Assembly (NCBI RefSeq): GCF_007004725.1
Contig: NZ_ML660171.1
Span: 248,001-312,000, forward strand
Reading direction: 5' to 3'
Source of the DNA: Aliikangiella coralliicola
GTDB taxonomy: Bacteria; Pseudomonadota; Gammaproteobacteria; Enterobacterales; Kangiellaceae
Length of the DNA: 64,000 nucleotides
Positions 17,152 to 26,272 of this stretch are shown piece by piece; positions within the stretch are counted from its first letter, which is position 1, and each line of letters begins with the position of its first letter. The notes below the pieces were generated by a model that saw only the letters and a list, made by a program, of their open reading frames with translations, had not been told where the DNA came from and did not search any database. A program made the position numbers and the translations under genes.

Positions 17152-18825
17152 TTGGACGCGTTTTCTGATCTTATACAGTTGCTACACTCCTATTTGGGTG
17201 GTCATGCTTTCTTTCCATATTTATTAATCGGCACGGGTGTTCTTTTTACCCTCTATCTTGGTTTTCCACAGATTCGTTACTTTGGACATGCAACCAGAGT
17301 TTTGCGTGGGAAATATGCGAAAGACGATGCGCCTGGTGATACCAGTCACTTTCAGGCTTTATCAACAGCCTTATCCGGAACCGTTGGCACAGGTAACATT
17401 GGTGGAGTGGCTTTAGCTATTTATTTTGGCGGACCAGCAGCTTTATTCTGGATGTGGGTCACTGCTTTTTTTGGAATGACTACCAAGTTTGTCGAAGTAA
17501 CTTTGTCCCATAAATATCGAGAAAAGACGGCTGACGGTACTATGGCAGGTGGGCCAATGTACTACATGGAAAAGAAGCTGAACATGAAGTGGTTAGCTGT
17601 GATTTTTGCGATTGCAACGGTTGTTAGCTCTATGGGAAGCGGGAACATGCCGCAAATTAACAATATCGCGGTGGGTATGAATGAGTCTTTTGGTATCGAC
17701 AAATGGATTACCGGTGCGGTACTGGCAGTTGTATTGTCAATGGTCATCATTGGCGGAATTAAGCGTATTGCACACTTTGCGGAGAAAGTCGTACCGACAA
17801 TGGCTGCAATTTATATCATTGGAGCCCTGGCGGTCATATTTGCCAACCTTGAAAATATCGGACCATCATTCCTCTCTATTTTTCAAAACGCGTTTTCTGG
17901 CTCTGCTGCACTAGGCGGTTTCCTGGGGGCCAGTTTTGCCTATGCCATGCAACGTGGTGTTGGTCGTGGTTTATTTTCCAACGAAGCAGGGCAAGGGTCC
18001 GCTGCAATCGCTCATGCAAGCGCCCGTGGTAAAGAGCCGGCTTCAGAAGGGATGGTTTCGTTGTTAGAACCATTTATTGACACTATCGTCATTTGTACCA
18101 TTACCGGACTTGTTATCCTTTCATCGGGTGTGTGGACTGAAAAACATCAGAACAATTTCGATCGCGCGGACATGACCTATGTTCAAGGCAGTTATTCTGA
18201 CAAAGACGCCAAAAATGTGAATCAGTTATTCCACTATCTGAATACTGAAAATGAGGAAGACGGCGGCGTCAAAGAGTTTTCTGGCAGCATTAATGTTCAA
18301 AACGGCAAGGCAATCAGCAATGACTTTACTTTGATTGCAGCTCGTTCTGTTGCTGAAGATGTGACTTATTATTTGAATGATGAGGTATACAGCGGCTCGA
18401 TTGAGATCAAAGACGGTAAGCTAAGCACTGAAGATGTGGTGGTGTCCGGCAAATCACTGGTCCATTCGGTGAAGCTTACCTCTGAAGCATTTAAGCGAGG
18501 ATTTTTTGGTGACTGGGGGCAATATATCGTCTCGATTGGTTTATTGTTATTTGCGTTTAGTACTGCAATTGCCTGGTCTTACTATGGTGATCGAGCGATG
18601 ATTTATTTGTTCGGCGAGAAGTCTGTTCTTCCATATCGAATTGTGTATGTTTCTGCCTTTTTCCTGGCATCAATCATCGATTCATCAATTATCTGGGACG
18701 TTGCCCTTGTCACCGTTGCGATGATGACTATTCCCAACCTGGTGGGAATCCTGTTACTTCATAAGGATATGAAGCAAACAGTCGTCAAATATTGGGAACA
18801 TTTTGACAAGAATCAATCAGATTAA
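17152..18825 (+). CDS. AGCS-family sodium:alanine-type symporter
   Basis: 557 residues. Signature motifs include [17 protein letters not shown] and [15 protein letters not shown]. Na+-coupled uptake of alanine, glycine or related amino acids is inferred from the family. Start is TTG at 17152 with AAGGGG seven bases upstream. Unlike the shortest members it carries a hydrophilic insertion of about 125 residues (about 330-455) between later membrane helices. Monocistronic, with a terminator. The nearby Na+ pump may supply the driving gradient. Confidence 0.9.
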   Translation: MDAFSDLIQLLHSYLGGHAFFPYLLIGTGVLFTLYLGFPQIRYFGHATRVLRGKYAKDDAPGDTSHFQALSTALSGTVGTGNIGGVALAIYFGGPAALFWMWVTAFFGMTTKFVEVTLSHKYREKTADGTMAGGPMYYMEKKLNMKWLAVIFAIATVVSSMGSGNMPQINNIAVGMNESFGIDKWITGAVLAVVLSMVIIGGIKRIAHFAEKVVPTMAAIYIIGALAVIFANLENIGPSFLSIFQNAFSGSAALGGFLGASFAYAMQRGVGRGLFSNEAGQGSAAIAHASARGKEPASEGMVSLLEPFIDTIVICTITGLVILSSGVWTEKHQNNFDRADMTYVQGSYSDKDAKNVNQLFHYLNTENEEDGGVKEFSGSINVQNGKAISNDFTLIAARSVAEDVTYYLNDEVYSGSIEIKDGKLSTEDVVVSGKSLVHSVKLTSEAFKRGFFGDWGQYIVSIGLLLFAFSTAIAWSYYGDRAMIYLFGEKSVLPYRIVYVSAFFLASIIDSSIIWDVALVTVAMMTIPNLVGILLLHKDMKQTVVKYWEHFDKNQSD

Positions 18826-18874
18826 AACACGCGTTTGAAAATATGTGATAATATATCTGGCATAGTTGAATTTG

Positions 18875-18898
18875 AAGGCTCTTTTTAGAGCCTTTTTT
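18875..18898 (+). terminator. Rho-independent terminator
   Basis: AAGGCTC and GAGCCTT arms with a T-run, about 50 bases after the symporter gene and 33 before the next start. Confidence 0.85.
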
Positions 18899-18930
18899 AC
18901 GAATTTTATTTAACCAGATTAAGGCAGATT

Positions 18931-20685
18931 ATGAGTTATAGAGCCCCCCTTGAAGATATGAATTTTCTTTTGAATCAAGTATTCAAGATTGAAGACTCTC
19001 TCGGTGGAGTTGAAGCTTTCACTGATTTTGATTCGGAACTCTACAGCGCTATCCTGGAAGAAGCGGCTAAATTTTCAGAAAATGTCCTTTTCCCAATAAA
19101 CCGCAGTGGTGATGAAGAAGGTTGTCACTTTGAAAATGGTACAGTAACAACGCCTAAAGGTTTTAAAGAGGCTTATCAGGAATTCTGTCAATCTGGTTGG
19201 CAAGGGACTAATGGCGATCCTGAATATGGAGGCCAAGGTTTACCCAAAGCGCTCCACGTATTGATTGAAGAAATGATTTATTCTTCAAATACCGCTTTCT
19301 GTTTATACCCCAGTCTTACCAACGGCGCTTACCATGCGATTCATGCTCACGCGTCAGATGAGCTCAAACAAACATATTTACCGCCGATGTTGGAAGGACG
19401 CTGGGCAGGCGCGATGGGATTAACCGAACCACACGCTGGTTCTGATCTCGGAATTATTAAAACTAAAGCCGAAAATAATAATGATGGAACCTATAGCATC
19501 AGTGGCACTAAGATATTTATCACTGGTGGAGAACACGATTTATCGGAAAATATAATACACCTGGTGTTAGCCAAACTACCTGGTGCGCCGGAAGGCCCGA
19601 AAGGGATCAGTTTGTTCCTGGTTCCTAAAATCAAGGTGAATGCTGACGGAAGTCTTGGTGATACTAATGGCGTCACTTGTGGCAGCATTGAACATAAAAT
19701 GGGCATCAAAGCTTCGTCAACCTGTGTGATGAACTTTGATGGTGCCGAAGGCTATCTGGTGGGTAAGGAGAATCGTGGTTTATTTGCGATGTTTACCATG
19801 ATGAATCTTGAACGTCTGTCTATTGGTATCCAGGGAATTGGTCTGGGTGAAACCTCCTATCAATTGTCGAAAGCTTATGCGAGCGAGCGTAAACAGGGAA
19901 GAAATGCCGATGGAGAGTTCGCTTCAATTGATCAGCACGCAGATGTACGAAGAATGCTGTTGCAACAGCGAGTTTTTAACGAAGCAGGTCGTGCATTGGC
20001 GGTGTTTATGGGTTTGCAGATCGATAAACAATACCACCATGCAGACGAAACACAAAGAAGACAATCAGCGGGGTTGATGGCCTTGCTAACGCCGATTGCG
20101 AAAGCGTTTTTCACTGATAAAGGGTATGAAGCCTGTAATCATGGTGTTCAAGTCCTCGGTGGGCATGGTTACGTGCGCGAGTGGGGGCTTGAGCAGTTAG
20201 TTCGCGACGCCAAAATTGCACAGATTTATGAAGGAACCAATGGTATTCAAGCTCAGGATTTCATGGTTCGAAAAGTATGTTTAGATAAAGATGGTTTACT
20301 TGACGCTGTTTGTGAACTCATCGAGAAGGAAATAGAGGTTTCGACATCAGCTGAGTCAGAAGCACTGAAACAGGCACTGCAAACTGCTTTGTCACAGTTT
20401 AAAAGCACCAGCGAGTGGTTGAAAGCCAACTTTTCAGCGCGTTCATACGAATTGCAGGGCGGAGCTGTTGATTATTTACACGCAGCAGGTCACCTGGTTT
20501 ATGGCTGGATGTGGTTGAAAATTGTTAATAGTTTAAGTGAGAGCGCTGCGCCGAACTTCAAGGCGCGCAAATTACTCGCTGCCAATTACTATAGAGATCA
20601 AGTCTTGCCCAATGTCGCAAGGTTGTGTGAAAAAGTCGAATGTGGCTATGAAGCTGTAATGGCGGCTGATTCTGAGCTAATTTAG
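18931..20685 (+). CDS. Acyl-CoA dehydrogenase, long DmdC-like subfamily
   Basis: 584 residues, longer than the 380-residue core family because of an extra C-terminal domain. Visible: GAMGLTEPHAGSDL (flavin/substrate contact), GTKIFITGG, NLERLSIGIQGIG, NHGVQVLGGHGYVREWGLEQ and the catalytic Glu in QIYEGTNGIQA. The long subfamily includes 3-methylmercaptopropionyl-CoA dehydrogenase (DmdC) and fatty acyl-CoA dehydrogenases, so DMSP-related or beta-oxidation roles are both possible. No dmd genes are in view. Monocistronic. Confidence 0.9.
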   Translation: MSYRAPLEDMNFLLNQVFKIEDSLGGVEAFTDFDSELYSAILEEAAKFSENVLFPINRSGDEEGCHFENGTVTTPKGFKEAYQEFCQSGWQGTNGDPEYGGQGLPKALHVLIEEMIYSSNTAFCLYPSLTNGAYHAIHAHASDELKQTYLPPMLEGRWAGAMGLTEPHAGSDLGIIKTKAENNNDGTYSISGTKIFITGGEHDLSENIIHLVLAKLPGAPEGPKGISLFLVPKIKVNADGSLGDTNGVTCGSIEHKMGIKASSTCVMNFDGAEGYLVGKENRGLFAMFTMMNLERLSIGIQGIGLGETSYQLSKAYASERKQGRNADGEFASIDQHADVRRMLLQQRVFNEAGRALAVFMGLQIDKQYHHADETQRRQSAGLMALLTPIAKAFFTDKGYEACNHGVQVLGGHGYVREWGLEQLVRDAKIAQIYEGTNGIQAQDFMVRKVCLDKDGLLDAVCELIEKEIEVSTSAESEALKQALQTALSQFKSTSEWLKANFSARSYELQGGAVDYLHAAGHLVYGWMWLKIVNSLSESAAPNFKARKLLAANYYRDQVLPNVARLCEKVECGYEAVMAADSELI

Positions 20686-20716
20686 CGCGATTTAATCCTC
20701 TCAGTTTATACTCTGG

Positions 20717-20740
20717 AAAAGGGCGATGAGCCCTTTTTTA
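20717..20740 (+). terminator. Rho-independent terminator
   Basis: AAAAGGGC, loop GATGA, GCCCTTTTTT, 30 bases after the acyl-CoA dehydrogenase gene. Confidence 0.9.
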
Positions 20741-21097
20741 ATGCGTGACACAAAAGTAGAAATGACACACTTGTAAGAATCCGGTTAAAAATGACAAATT
20801 CTTGAACTTTAACTCAATAAAGCGCCGTTGATTCGACTAAAATACTATAGGGCACAAAATATATTGTGTGATCATTGGTTGTTTATGCGTTTTTTGTAAA
20901 ATTTGTGACGGGATAGCTATTGGTAAAAAGCCAATTATAAGCTATAGTTACCGCAATATCATAAAGAAAACTCTTAACTTGTTGTCGTAACTTTATGGAA
21001 TAGTTACAAATAGCTGAAACTATTCCCATTATTCAGAAAAGTTGAGTTTCGACACTAGATTTGGGCTATAAAGGTTAAAATACAAGGGAAATAGCGT
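20741..21097 (+). promoter_or_regulatory. Upstream region of fimV
   Basis: No coding frame. It contains two copies of AAATGACA within 20755-20815 and a palindrome-like CACAAAATATATTGTG at 20853-20868 that could be a regulator site. AAGGGAAA precedes the fimV ATG. No promoter is assigned with confidence. Confidence 0.35.
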
Positions 21098-23656
21098 ATG
21101 TTTCGCAAACTGATCCTCCTAATCGTTTCTGCCGTCGGCTTTTATTCGAGCACCCTTGTTGCGGTCGGACTGGGCGAATATGAGTTGAAGTCAGGTTTAA
21201 ACCAACCACTTAGCGCTGAAATAGTGCTTTTATCTGCAGGCGACTTAGCCGAACATGAGCTTCATGCGTCTCTGGCTAGTGCGCAAGAGTTCGAAAAGGT
21301 CGGGGTTGAGCGTTTATTCTTTTTAAATAATATTCGTTTTGAAACTATTAGAAGTGACAGTGGCGAGGTCATTATCAAACTCACCACAAGAGAACCAATT
21401 AAAGAACCTTTCGTTAACTTTCTGGTTGAATTGAATTGGCCGAATGGGCGAATTATTCGGGAATATACATTTTTACTGGACCCGCCCATTTTTGAAGATT
21501 CCACGGCATCCACGATAGAAAGAACTCAGACTAGTCGGCAACAATCATCACAACAATCAACGCAAAGAGCGGAGCCAAGTGCTCCGCAAACTACTTATAC
21601 GCCAAGTCAAAATACACAGCCGACGTTTTCCGGAAGTACCTATGGCCCAGTATCACCTAACGATACACTTTGGAGTATCGCCAGCAAAACCAGACCTGAT
21701 TCTCAAGTGACCATACACCAGACTCTGGTAGCGATTTATCGTGCAAACCCCCATGCTTTTGCGAATGGAAATATCAATAACTTGATGCGTGGTGAAGTGT
21801 TGCAAATTCCAGATGCGAATACTATTTCACAAGTTCCTCACCGAGCTGCTTTGCAGGATGTTGTTACCCAGAACAGACAATGGCGATCAGGTGGTGCCAG
21901 ACGTATTGTTGGCAATGACACCGGCGGCACTACTTCTAGCCAAATGACAGGAGAAGGTCGATTGTCGTTAGCTGCGCCAGACACTGATAGCGGTACTGAT
22001 GGCAGCTCCGGTGGTTCAGACAGTCAATTATCGCAGGTTAGAAACCAGCTGGTTAGTTCGCAAGAGAAAAGTGCGACGCTACAAGCTGAAAATGATGAAT
22101 TGCGAGCGCGTCTTGCAGATGCTCTGGCAAAGTTAGAGTCAGTGAGTGATTCAGCCGTTAATATTACTGACACCGAGCTAGCTGCGTTGACTCAGCAGAG
22201 TCAGGACTCATCAACAGGGCAAAATGATGAAGTTTCAAGCGGCAATTTAGATACCACAGAAGGCGAAGCAATCAGTGGAGAAATCAGCGACTCTGATTCT
22301 TCGATCGCTGAAACTGGTTCAGATATTGGATCAGATACCACAGACTCAACGCTAGGTGATAGCACGGCTACAGATAGTGATTCCGCGACTTCTGCAGAGC
22401 AAGCCGGCGGTTCGGATGCTACGCAAACCCCAACGCCTGCCAATGATCAGGCTACTACGGGCACAGATAATAAGAAACCTATTTTTGCTCAGGAACCGAA
22501 ACCAAAGGGTTTTGTTGAAGAACTGATGGAGTCGGGTGGCTTGCTTTGGGGCGGGATACTGGGCGTTATTGCATTGATCGCGATGGCTGTTTTCTGGCGT
22601 ATGCGCAAGCGTATGGAAGAAGACGATTTCCAGGATGACCTGGTTGCTAGTGCTGGTGCGGGTTCAATGGATACGACAGAAACTTTCGAATTACCTGATG
22701 TAGGCGATGATATGCTGGTTGAGCTGGATATGGATGAGTCTGCAGATGCCAGCCCTGAACAAGAAGAGGAAAGTTTTGATCCATTAGGCGAAGCAGATAT
22801 ATACATTGCCTATGGAAAATATGAGCAGGCCGAAAGTTTGCTGCTTGAAGCCATTGAAGAAAATCCAATTCGCTCTGATGTTAAAGTGAAGTTGATGGAA
22901 TGCTACGCTGAGACAGAAGATAAAGACAAATTTGAAGCGCTTGCTCAAGAGGTATCGCAAGCGGTTGACGCCGATGAATGGGCTGAACAAATTGGTAATT
23001 TAAGAGCTCAGGCCTGGTCAGGCGAAGCCGATAGTGAAGACGGCTTTGACTTACCTTCAACAGAAGACATTTTTGGGGATGATGAAGATGACAGCTTCGC
23101 CGCCGAAATTGACGCAGTTGATGATGAAGCTAAGAGCAGTGACGATATCTCAGATGATTTCAGTCTTGATGAAACGGAGGCTGATGAGGAAGAGTTTGAT
23201 ATCGATATGGATTTGGGTCTCGACGATGAAGAAACACCGGCCGAAGCATCTTCAGATGCGGTAACTGAAACATTTGACTCTCTTGATGACGATGATTTTT
23301 CAATTGATGAAGATTTAATGCAAGAGCAGGAAAGTGAAGAAAAGGGTCTGGATGAAGATGATTTCGCTTTAGATTTAGACGAGGATGCCGACGATATTGA
23401 GCTAGACGATGGCGATGATATTGGGCTAGACCTTGATGACGATGAGTTTGACTTTGATGATGACGACACATCAGATTTTGACGGTGCTGTTGGTGATGAC
23501 TCTACCGATGAGATTGCTACTAAGTTAGATCTTGCCCGAGCTTACATTGATATGGGCGATGCTGACGGTGCTAAAGAAATATTATCTGAAGTTGTATCGG
23601 AAGGCAGCGACTCACAAAAATCTGAGGCACAAGCGTTGTTAGATAAAGTTGATTAG
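21098..23656 (+). CDS. fimV: FimV-like polar pilus assembly protein
   Basis: 852 residues. Order: signal peptide; FimV N-terminal beta domain (GLGEYELKSGLNQPLSAEI, residues 25-130); Gln/Ser/Thr-rich linker; periplasmic LysM-type peptidoglycan-binding domain (YGPVSPNDTLWSIASKTRP, about 185-245); short coiled coil (about 310-345); Ser/Asp linker; one membrane helix (about 478-497); cytoplasmic TPR unit (ADIYIAYGKYEQAESLLLEA); very acidic Asp/Glu region; FimV C-terminal domain (KLDLARAYIDMGDADGAKEI). FimV organises the cell pole and supports type IV pilus assembly and c-di-GMP/cAMP signalling in Pseudomonas. fimV next to truA is conserved in gammaproteobacteria. Confidence 0.93.
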   Translation: MFRKLILLIVSAVGFYSSTLVAVGLGEYELKSGLNQPLSAEIVLLSAGDLAEHELHASLASAQEFEKVGVERLFFLNNIRFETIRSDSGEVIIKLTTREPIKEPFVNFLVELNWPNGRIIREYTFLLDPPIFEDSTASTIERTQTSRQQSSQQSTQRAEPSAPQTTYTPSQNTQPTFSGSTYGPVSPNDTLWSIASKTRPDSQVTIHQTLVAIYRANPHAFANGNINNLMRGEVLQIPDANTISQVPHRAALQDVVTQNRQWRSGGARRIVGNDTGGTTSSQMTGEGRLSLAAPDTDSGTDGSSGGSDSQLSQVRNQLVSSQEKSATLQAENDELRARLADALAKLESVSDSAVNITDTELAALTQQSQDSSTGQNDEVSSGNLDTTEGEAISGEISDSDSSIAETGSDIGSDTTDSTLGDSTATDSDSATSAEQAGGSDATQTPTPANDQATTGTDNKKPIFAQEPKPKGFVEELMESGGLLWGGILGVIALIAMAVFWRMRKRMEEDDFQDDLVASAGAGSMDTTETFELPDVGDDMLVELDMDESADASPEQEEESFDPLGEADIYIAYGKYEQAESLLLEAIEENPIRSDVKVKLMECYAETEDKDKFEALAQEVSQAVDADEWAEQIGNLRAQAWSGEADSEDGFDLPSTEDIFGDDEDDSFAAEIDAVDDEAKSSDDISDDFSLDETEADEEEFDIDMDLGLDDEETPAEASSDAVTETFDSLDDDDFSIDEDLMQEQESEEKGLDEDDFALDLDEDADDIELDDGDDIGLDLDDDEFDFDDDDTSDFDGAVGDDSTDEIATKLDLARAYIDMGDADGAKEILSEVVSEGSDSQKSEAQALLDKVD

Positions 23657-23676
23657 TGAATAATGGCTAGTTAATT

Positions 23677-23704
23677 AAAAAGGGCGGTTTGACCGCCTTT
23701 TTTT
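23677..23704 (+). terminator. Rho-independent terminator
   Basis: AAAGGGCGGT and ACCGCCTTTTTTT arms with a short TTG loop, about 20 bases after fimV. Confidence 0.93.
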
Positions 23705-23833
23705 ATTGGTCAATTTTACCGGTGATTATTGTCAGAAAATTAGTGGTAAAGTCTGAGTTTAAAGATGATAGTAGTAGAGCTAATTCGATATAAAATGATG
23801 TATTGATTCAGCTTTAGTTGATTAGAAGTTGTT

Positions 23834-24646
23834 ATGGTGAATTCGATGAATATTGCGTTGGGAGTTGAGTATTCCGGTTCTAACTATTGTGGTTGGCAAA
23901 GGCAATCCCATTCTCCATCAGTTCAACAAAACCTGGAGCAAGTTTTATCTCAAATAGCGAATCACCCGGTGAGTGTTTTTTGCGCGGGTAGAACTGACAC
24001 TGGTGTTCATGCAACAGGACAGGTTGTTAATTTTGAACTCAAATCGGAGCGACCGCTAAAGGCCTGGTTTCTTGGCGCAAATACACTGTTGCCTGACGAT
24101 ATTTCGATCACCTGGGCGCAACAAATGCCATCAGACTTTCACGCCAGACACAGCGCATTTTCAAGGCGTTATCGATATGTTATCCAAAACACGCGACATC
24201 GTTCTGCAACCTTGTCAGGAAAAGTGACCTGGGTGAGAGATAAGCTTGATGATAGTGCGATGAACTTAAGCGCACAGGCACTGTTAGGTGAGCAAAACTT
24301 TGCTTCATTTCAAGCTTCTTCGTGTCAGTCACCAACGCCATTTCGTTTCGTTGAAAAAGTTGGTGTATTTCGTTGGCATGACTATGTCATTGTCGATATT
24401 GCTGCAAACGCGTTTTTGCACCATATGGTCAGAAATATTGTTGGTACTTTGCTCAATGTCGGCACAGGCAAGCAGTCTGTTGATTATGTGGCAGAAGTAC
24501 TCTCTAGACAGGATCGCACTCAGGCACCCGAAACCGCCAAGCCTGATGGCCTTTACCTGGTTGATGTTGGCTATCCTGATGAGTTTTCCGTTCCTGAATC
24601 GTCCTTGGGGCCATTATTACTTCCTGATAACTTGTCGACTACTTGA
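23834..24646 (+). CDS. truA: tRNA pseudouridine(38-40) synthase
   Basis: 270 residues. The catalytic Asp is in CAGRTDTGVHATGQVVNF; other motifs are ALGVEYSGSNYCGWQRQ and FLHHMVRNIVGTLLNVG. It converts U38-U40 of the anticodon arm to pseudouridine. A second in-frame ATG at 23846 (MNIALG) is an equally plausible start. In many relatives trpF lies between truA and accD; here that interval holds only a mobile element. Confidence 0.95.
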   Translation: MVNSMNIALGVEYSGSNYCGWQRQSHSPSVQQNLEQVLSQIANHPVSVFCAGRTDTGVHATGQVVNFELKSERPLKAWFLGANTLLPDDISITWAQQMPSDFHARHSAFSRRYRYVIQNTRHRSATLSGKVTWVRDKLDDSAMNLSAQALLGEQNFASFQASSCQSPTPFRFVEKVGVFRWHDYVIVDIAANAFLHHMVRNIVGTLLNVGTGKQSVDYVAEVLSRQDRTQAPETAKPDGLYLVDVGYPDEFSVPESSLGPLLLPDNLSTT

Positions 24647-24818
24647 TAGGTTTAATAGCGAACAGTCAGAGCTTTGTATCGATTAGCTTTTCGATGAAAA
24701 AAAGTCCAAAAGATACTTAACAAAAACTTCATTTTTATCTCGTGTAATAAGGTTAAAATTTCGCGTTGAGAAATTAACAGTTAGAAAATGACAGGAACTT
24801 AAATTAGTAAAGAGAGAC

Positions 24819-25086
24819 TAGGGCGTGTTTATCTTTCGTTCTTTGAGATTGTTGCGGCTAAAATTTTGCCAATCAAGAAGAGCGGAGCGTGGTTTAGTTA
24901 TTCTAAATGAGCGACAAACGACGCAGAGTGGCGAAATTTTAGCCACAACCCGAAGGGCCGGGCCATTTTTTCGCCCAGCAGCGTTAAAAGATGAACCTGT
25001 AGAATGGCTACATGGCCCATCTTTTGCCTTGCTGAACAAAAAAATGACCTCGGCAATCTCAAAGAACGAAAGATAAACACGCCCTA
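24819..25086. mobile_element. MITE-like palindromic element with 33-bp perfect inverted repeats
   Basis: Terminal arms 24819-24851 (TAGGGCGTGTTTATC...) and 25054-25086 (...GATAAACACGCCCTA) are perfect reverse complements over 33 bases. Both ends carry TA, consistent with a TA target duplication as made by IS630/Tc1-mariner transposases. Inside are two further inverted repeats, 24852-24870 with 24930-24948 and 24961-24993 with 25018-25049, so either strand could fold into a cloverleaf-like structure. No transposase is encoded; the frames inside are by-products of the symmetry. It separates truA from accD. Confidence 0.88.
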
Positions 25087-25208
25087 AGCATTATCATTTT
25101 ATTTTAGTGATTAGACCAGTTTTCAAAGATTAAACTCTTAACCTTTGAATAAACGGTGGTAGAATACCGCCAGTTTTTTAATTATAAATAGAAAAGAGCC
25201 ATACAATA

Positions 25209-26102
25209 ATGAGTTGGTTTGAGCGTTTATTACCTAAAAGAACAACTTCAGTCGCGGACCGCAGAAAGTCGGTTCCCGAGGGCGTTTGGGCTAAATGTAA
25301 AAACTGCGATGCAGTGATTTACAAAGCTGAACTAGAACGCAGTCTTGAAGTTTGCCCTAAGTGTTCGTATCACATGAGAATTAGTGCACGAACTCGATTG
25401 ATTAGTTTTCTCGACGAAGGAGAGTTGGAAGAGTTAGGTACTGATCTAAAACCCATTGACCGACTCAAATTTAAAGATTCAAAACGATATAAAGATCGTA
25501 TCGCAGGAGCGCAAAAGGCCTCGGGCGAAAATGACGCTTTAGTCGTTTATCGTGGTACTCTAAAAGGTTTACCGATTGTTGCCTGCTCGTTTGAGTTTAA
25601 CTTTATGGCGGGCTCAATGGCAGCAGTTGTTGGTGAAAAGTTTGTTCGCGCTGCCTCACGTTGTATTAAAGAAGGCTTGCCGTTGGTCTGTTTTTCGACC
25701 AGTGGTGGTGCGAGAATGCAGGAAGCGCTGATTTCTCTTTTCCAGATGGCGAAAACGAGCGCAGCATTAGCCAGAATGTCTGATAAAGGCCTACCTTTTA
25801 TTTCCGTATTAACCGACCCTACAATGGGCGGTGTTTCCGCCAGTTTGGCCATGTTGGGTGATATTAATATCGGTGAGCCCAATGCATTGATTGGATTTGC
25901 CGGTCCTCGTGTTATCGAACAAACGGTTCGTGAAACCTTGCCTGAAGGTTTTCAGCGGAGTGAGTTTTTACTCGACCATGGCGCTATCGATATGATTGTT
26001 GATCGCCGTGAGATGAGAGACCGAATAGCCGGTATTTTGTTTAAGATGGTCAATCAAGAAAAGCCGGTTGCAGAACTGGAGGAGAGCGTCGAGGAGTCGT
26101 AA
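25209..26102 (+). CDS. accD: Acetyl-CoA carboxylase carboxyltransferase subunit beta
   Basis: 297 residues. An N-terminal zinc ribbon ([20 protein letters not shown] then PKC, residues about 29-51) and a crotonase-fold carboxyltransferase core with [28 protein letters not shown] and [12 protein letters not shown]. With AccA it transfers the carboxyl group from biotin to acetyl-CoA, the first step of fatty acid synthesis. In many gammaproteobacteria folC follows; here a convergent flavoprotein gene follows instead. Confidence 0.96.
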   Translation: MSWFERLLPKRTTSVADRRKSVPEGVWAKCKNCDAVIYKAELERSLEVCPKCSYHMRISARTRLISFLDEGELEELGTDLKPIDRLKFKDSKRYKDRIAGAQKASGENDALVVYRGTLKGLPIVACSFEFNFMAGSMAAVVGEKFVRAASRCIKEGLPLVCFSTSGGARMQEALISLFQMAKTSAALARMSDKGLPFISVLTDPTMGGVSASLAMLGDINIGEPNALIGFAGPRVIEQTVRETLPEGFQRSEFLLDHGAIDMIVDRREMRDRIAGILFKMVNQEKPVAELEESVEES

Positions 26103-26121
26103 GTTACACTGTTTTATTTAC

Positions 26122-26137
26122 AGAGTGTCGACACTCT
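26122..26137. repeat. 16-bp perfect palindrome after accD
   Basis: AGAGTGTCGACACTCT, 20 bases after the accD stop in the convergent spacer. It could act as a 3'-end structure for accD mRNA. There is no T-run. Confidence 0.4.
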
Positions 26138-26212
26138 TTGCTATCCATCAGTTTTACTTGTAAAAAAAGAAGCATTAAATACCTGAAGATATATTTAGTG
26201 CTTCAAATCCGC

Positions 26213-26272
26213 TCTACACATATCCATTCTGCACATACCTGTTCTATACATACCCATTCTACACATAACTCC
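26213..26272. repeat. 15-bp imperfect tandem repeat overlapping a gene end
   Basis: Four 15-base units (starting at 26213, 26228, 26243 and 26258), each beginning TCT and containing ACATA. The last unit includes the stop codon and last codons of the minus-strand flavoprotein gene, so the array appears to be copies of that gene's 3' end. Confidence 0.75.

Noticed and set aside
20743..20815. Repeated AAATGACA motifs and a TGACACAAAAGTAGAAATGACA-like stretch recalling IS21-type ends
   Set aside because: Only two or three short motif copies, no matching second end and no transposase remnant.
23008..23471. Long Ser-rich and His-rich frames opposite the acidic part of fimV
   Set aside because: They are antisense shadows of Asp/Glu-rich codons.
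24825..25080. Overlapping open frames on both strands within the palindromic element
   Set aside because: Both begin with the same terminal repeat on opposite strands and are explained by the symmetry of the MITE, not by coding.
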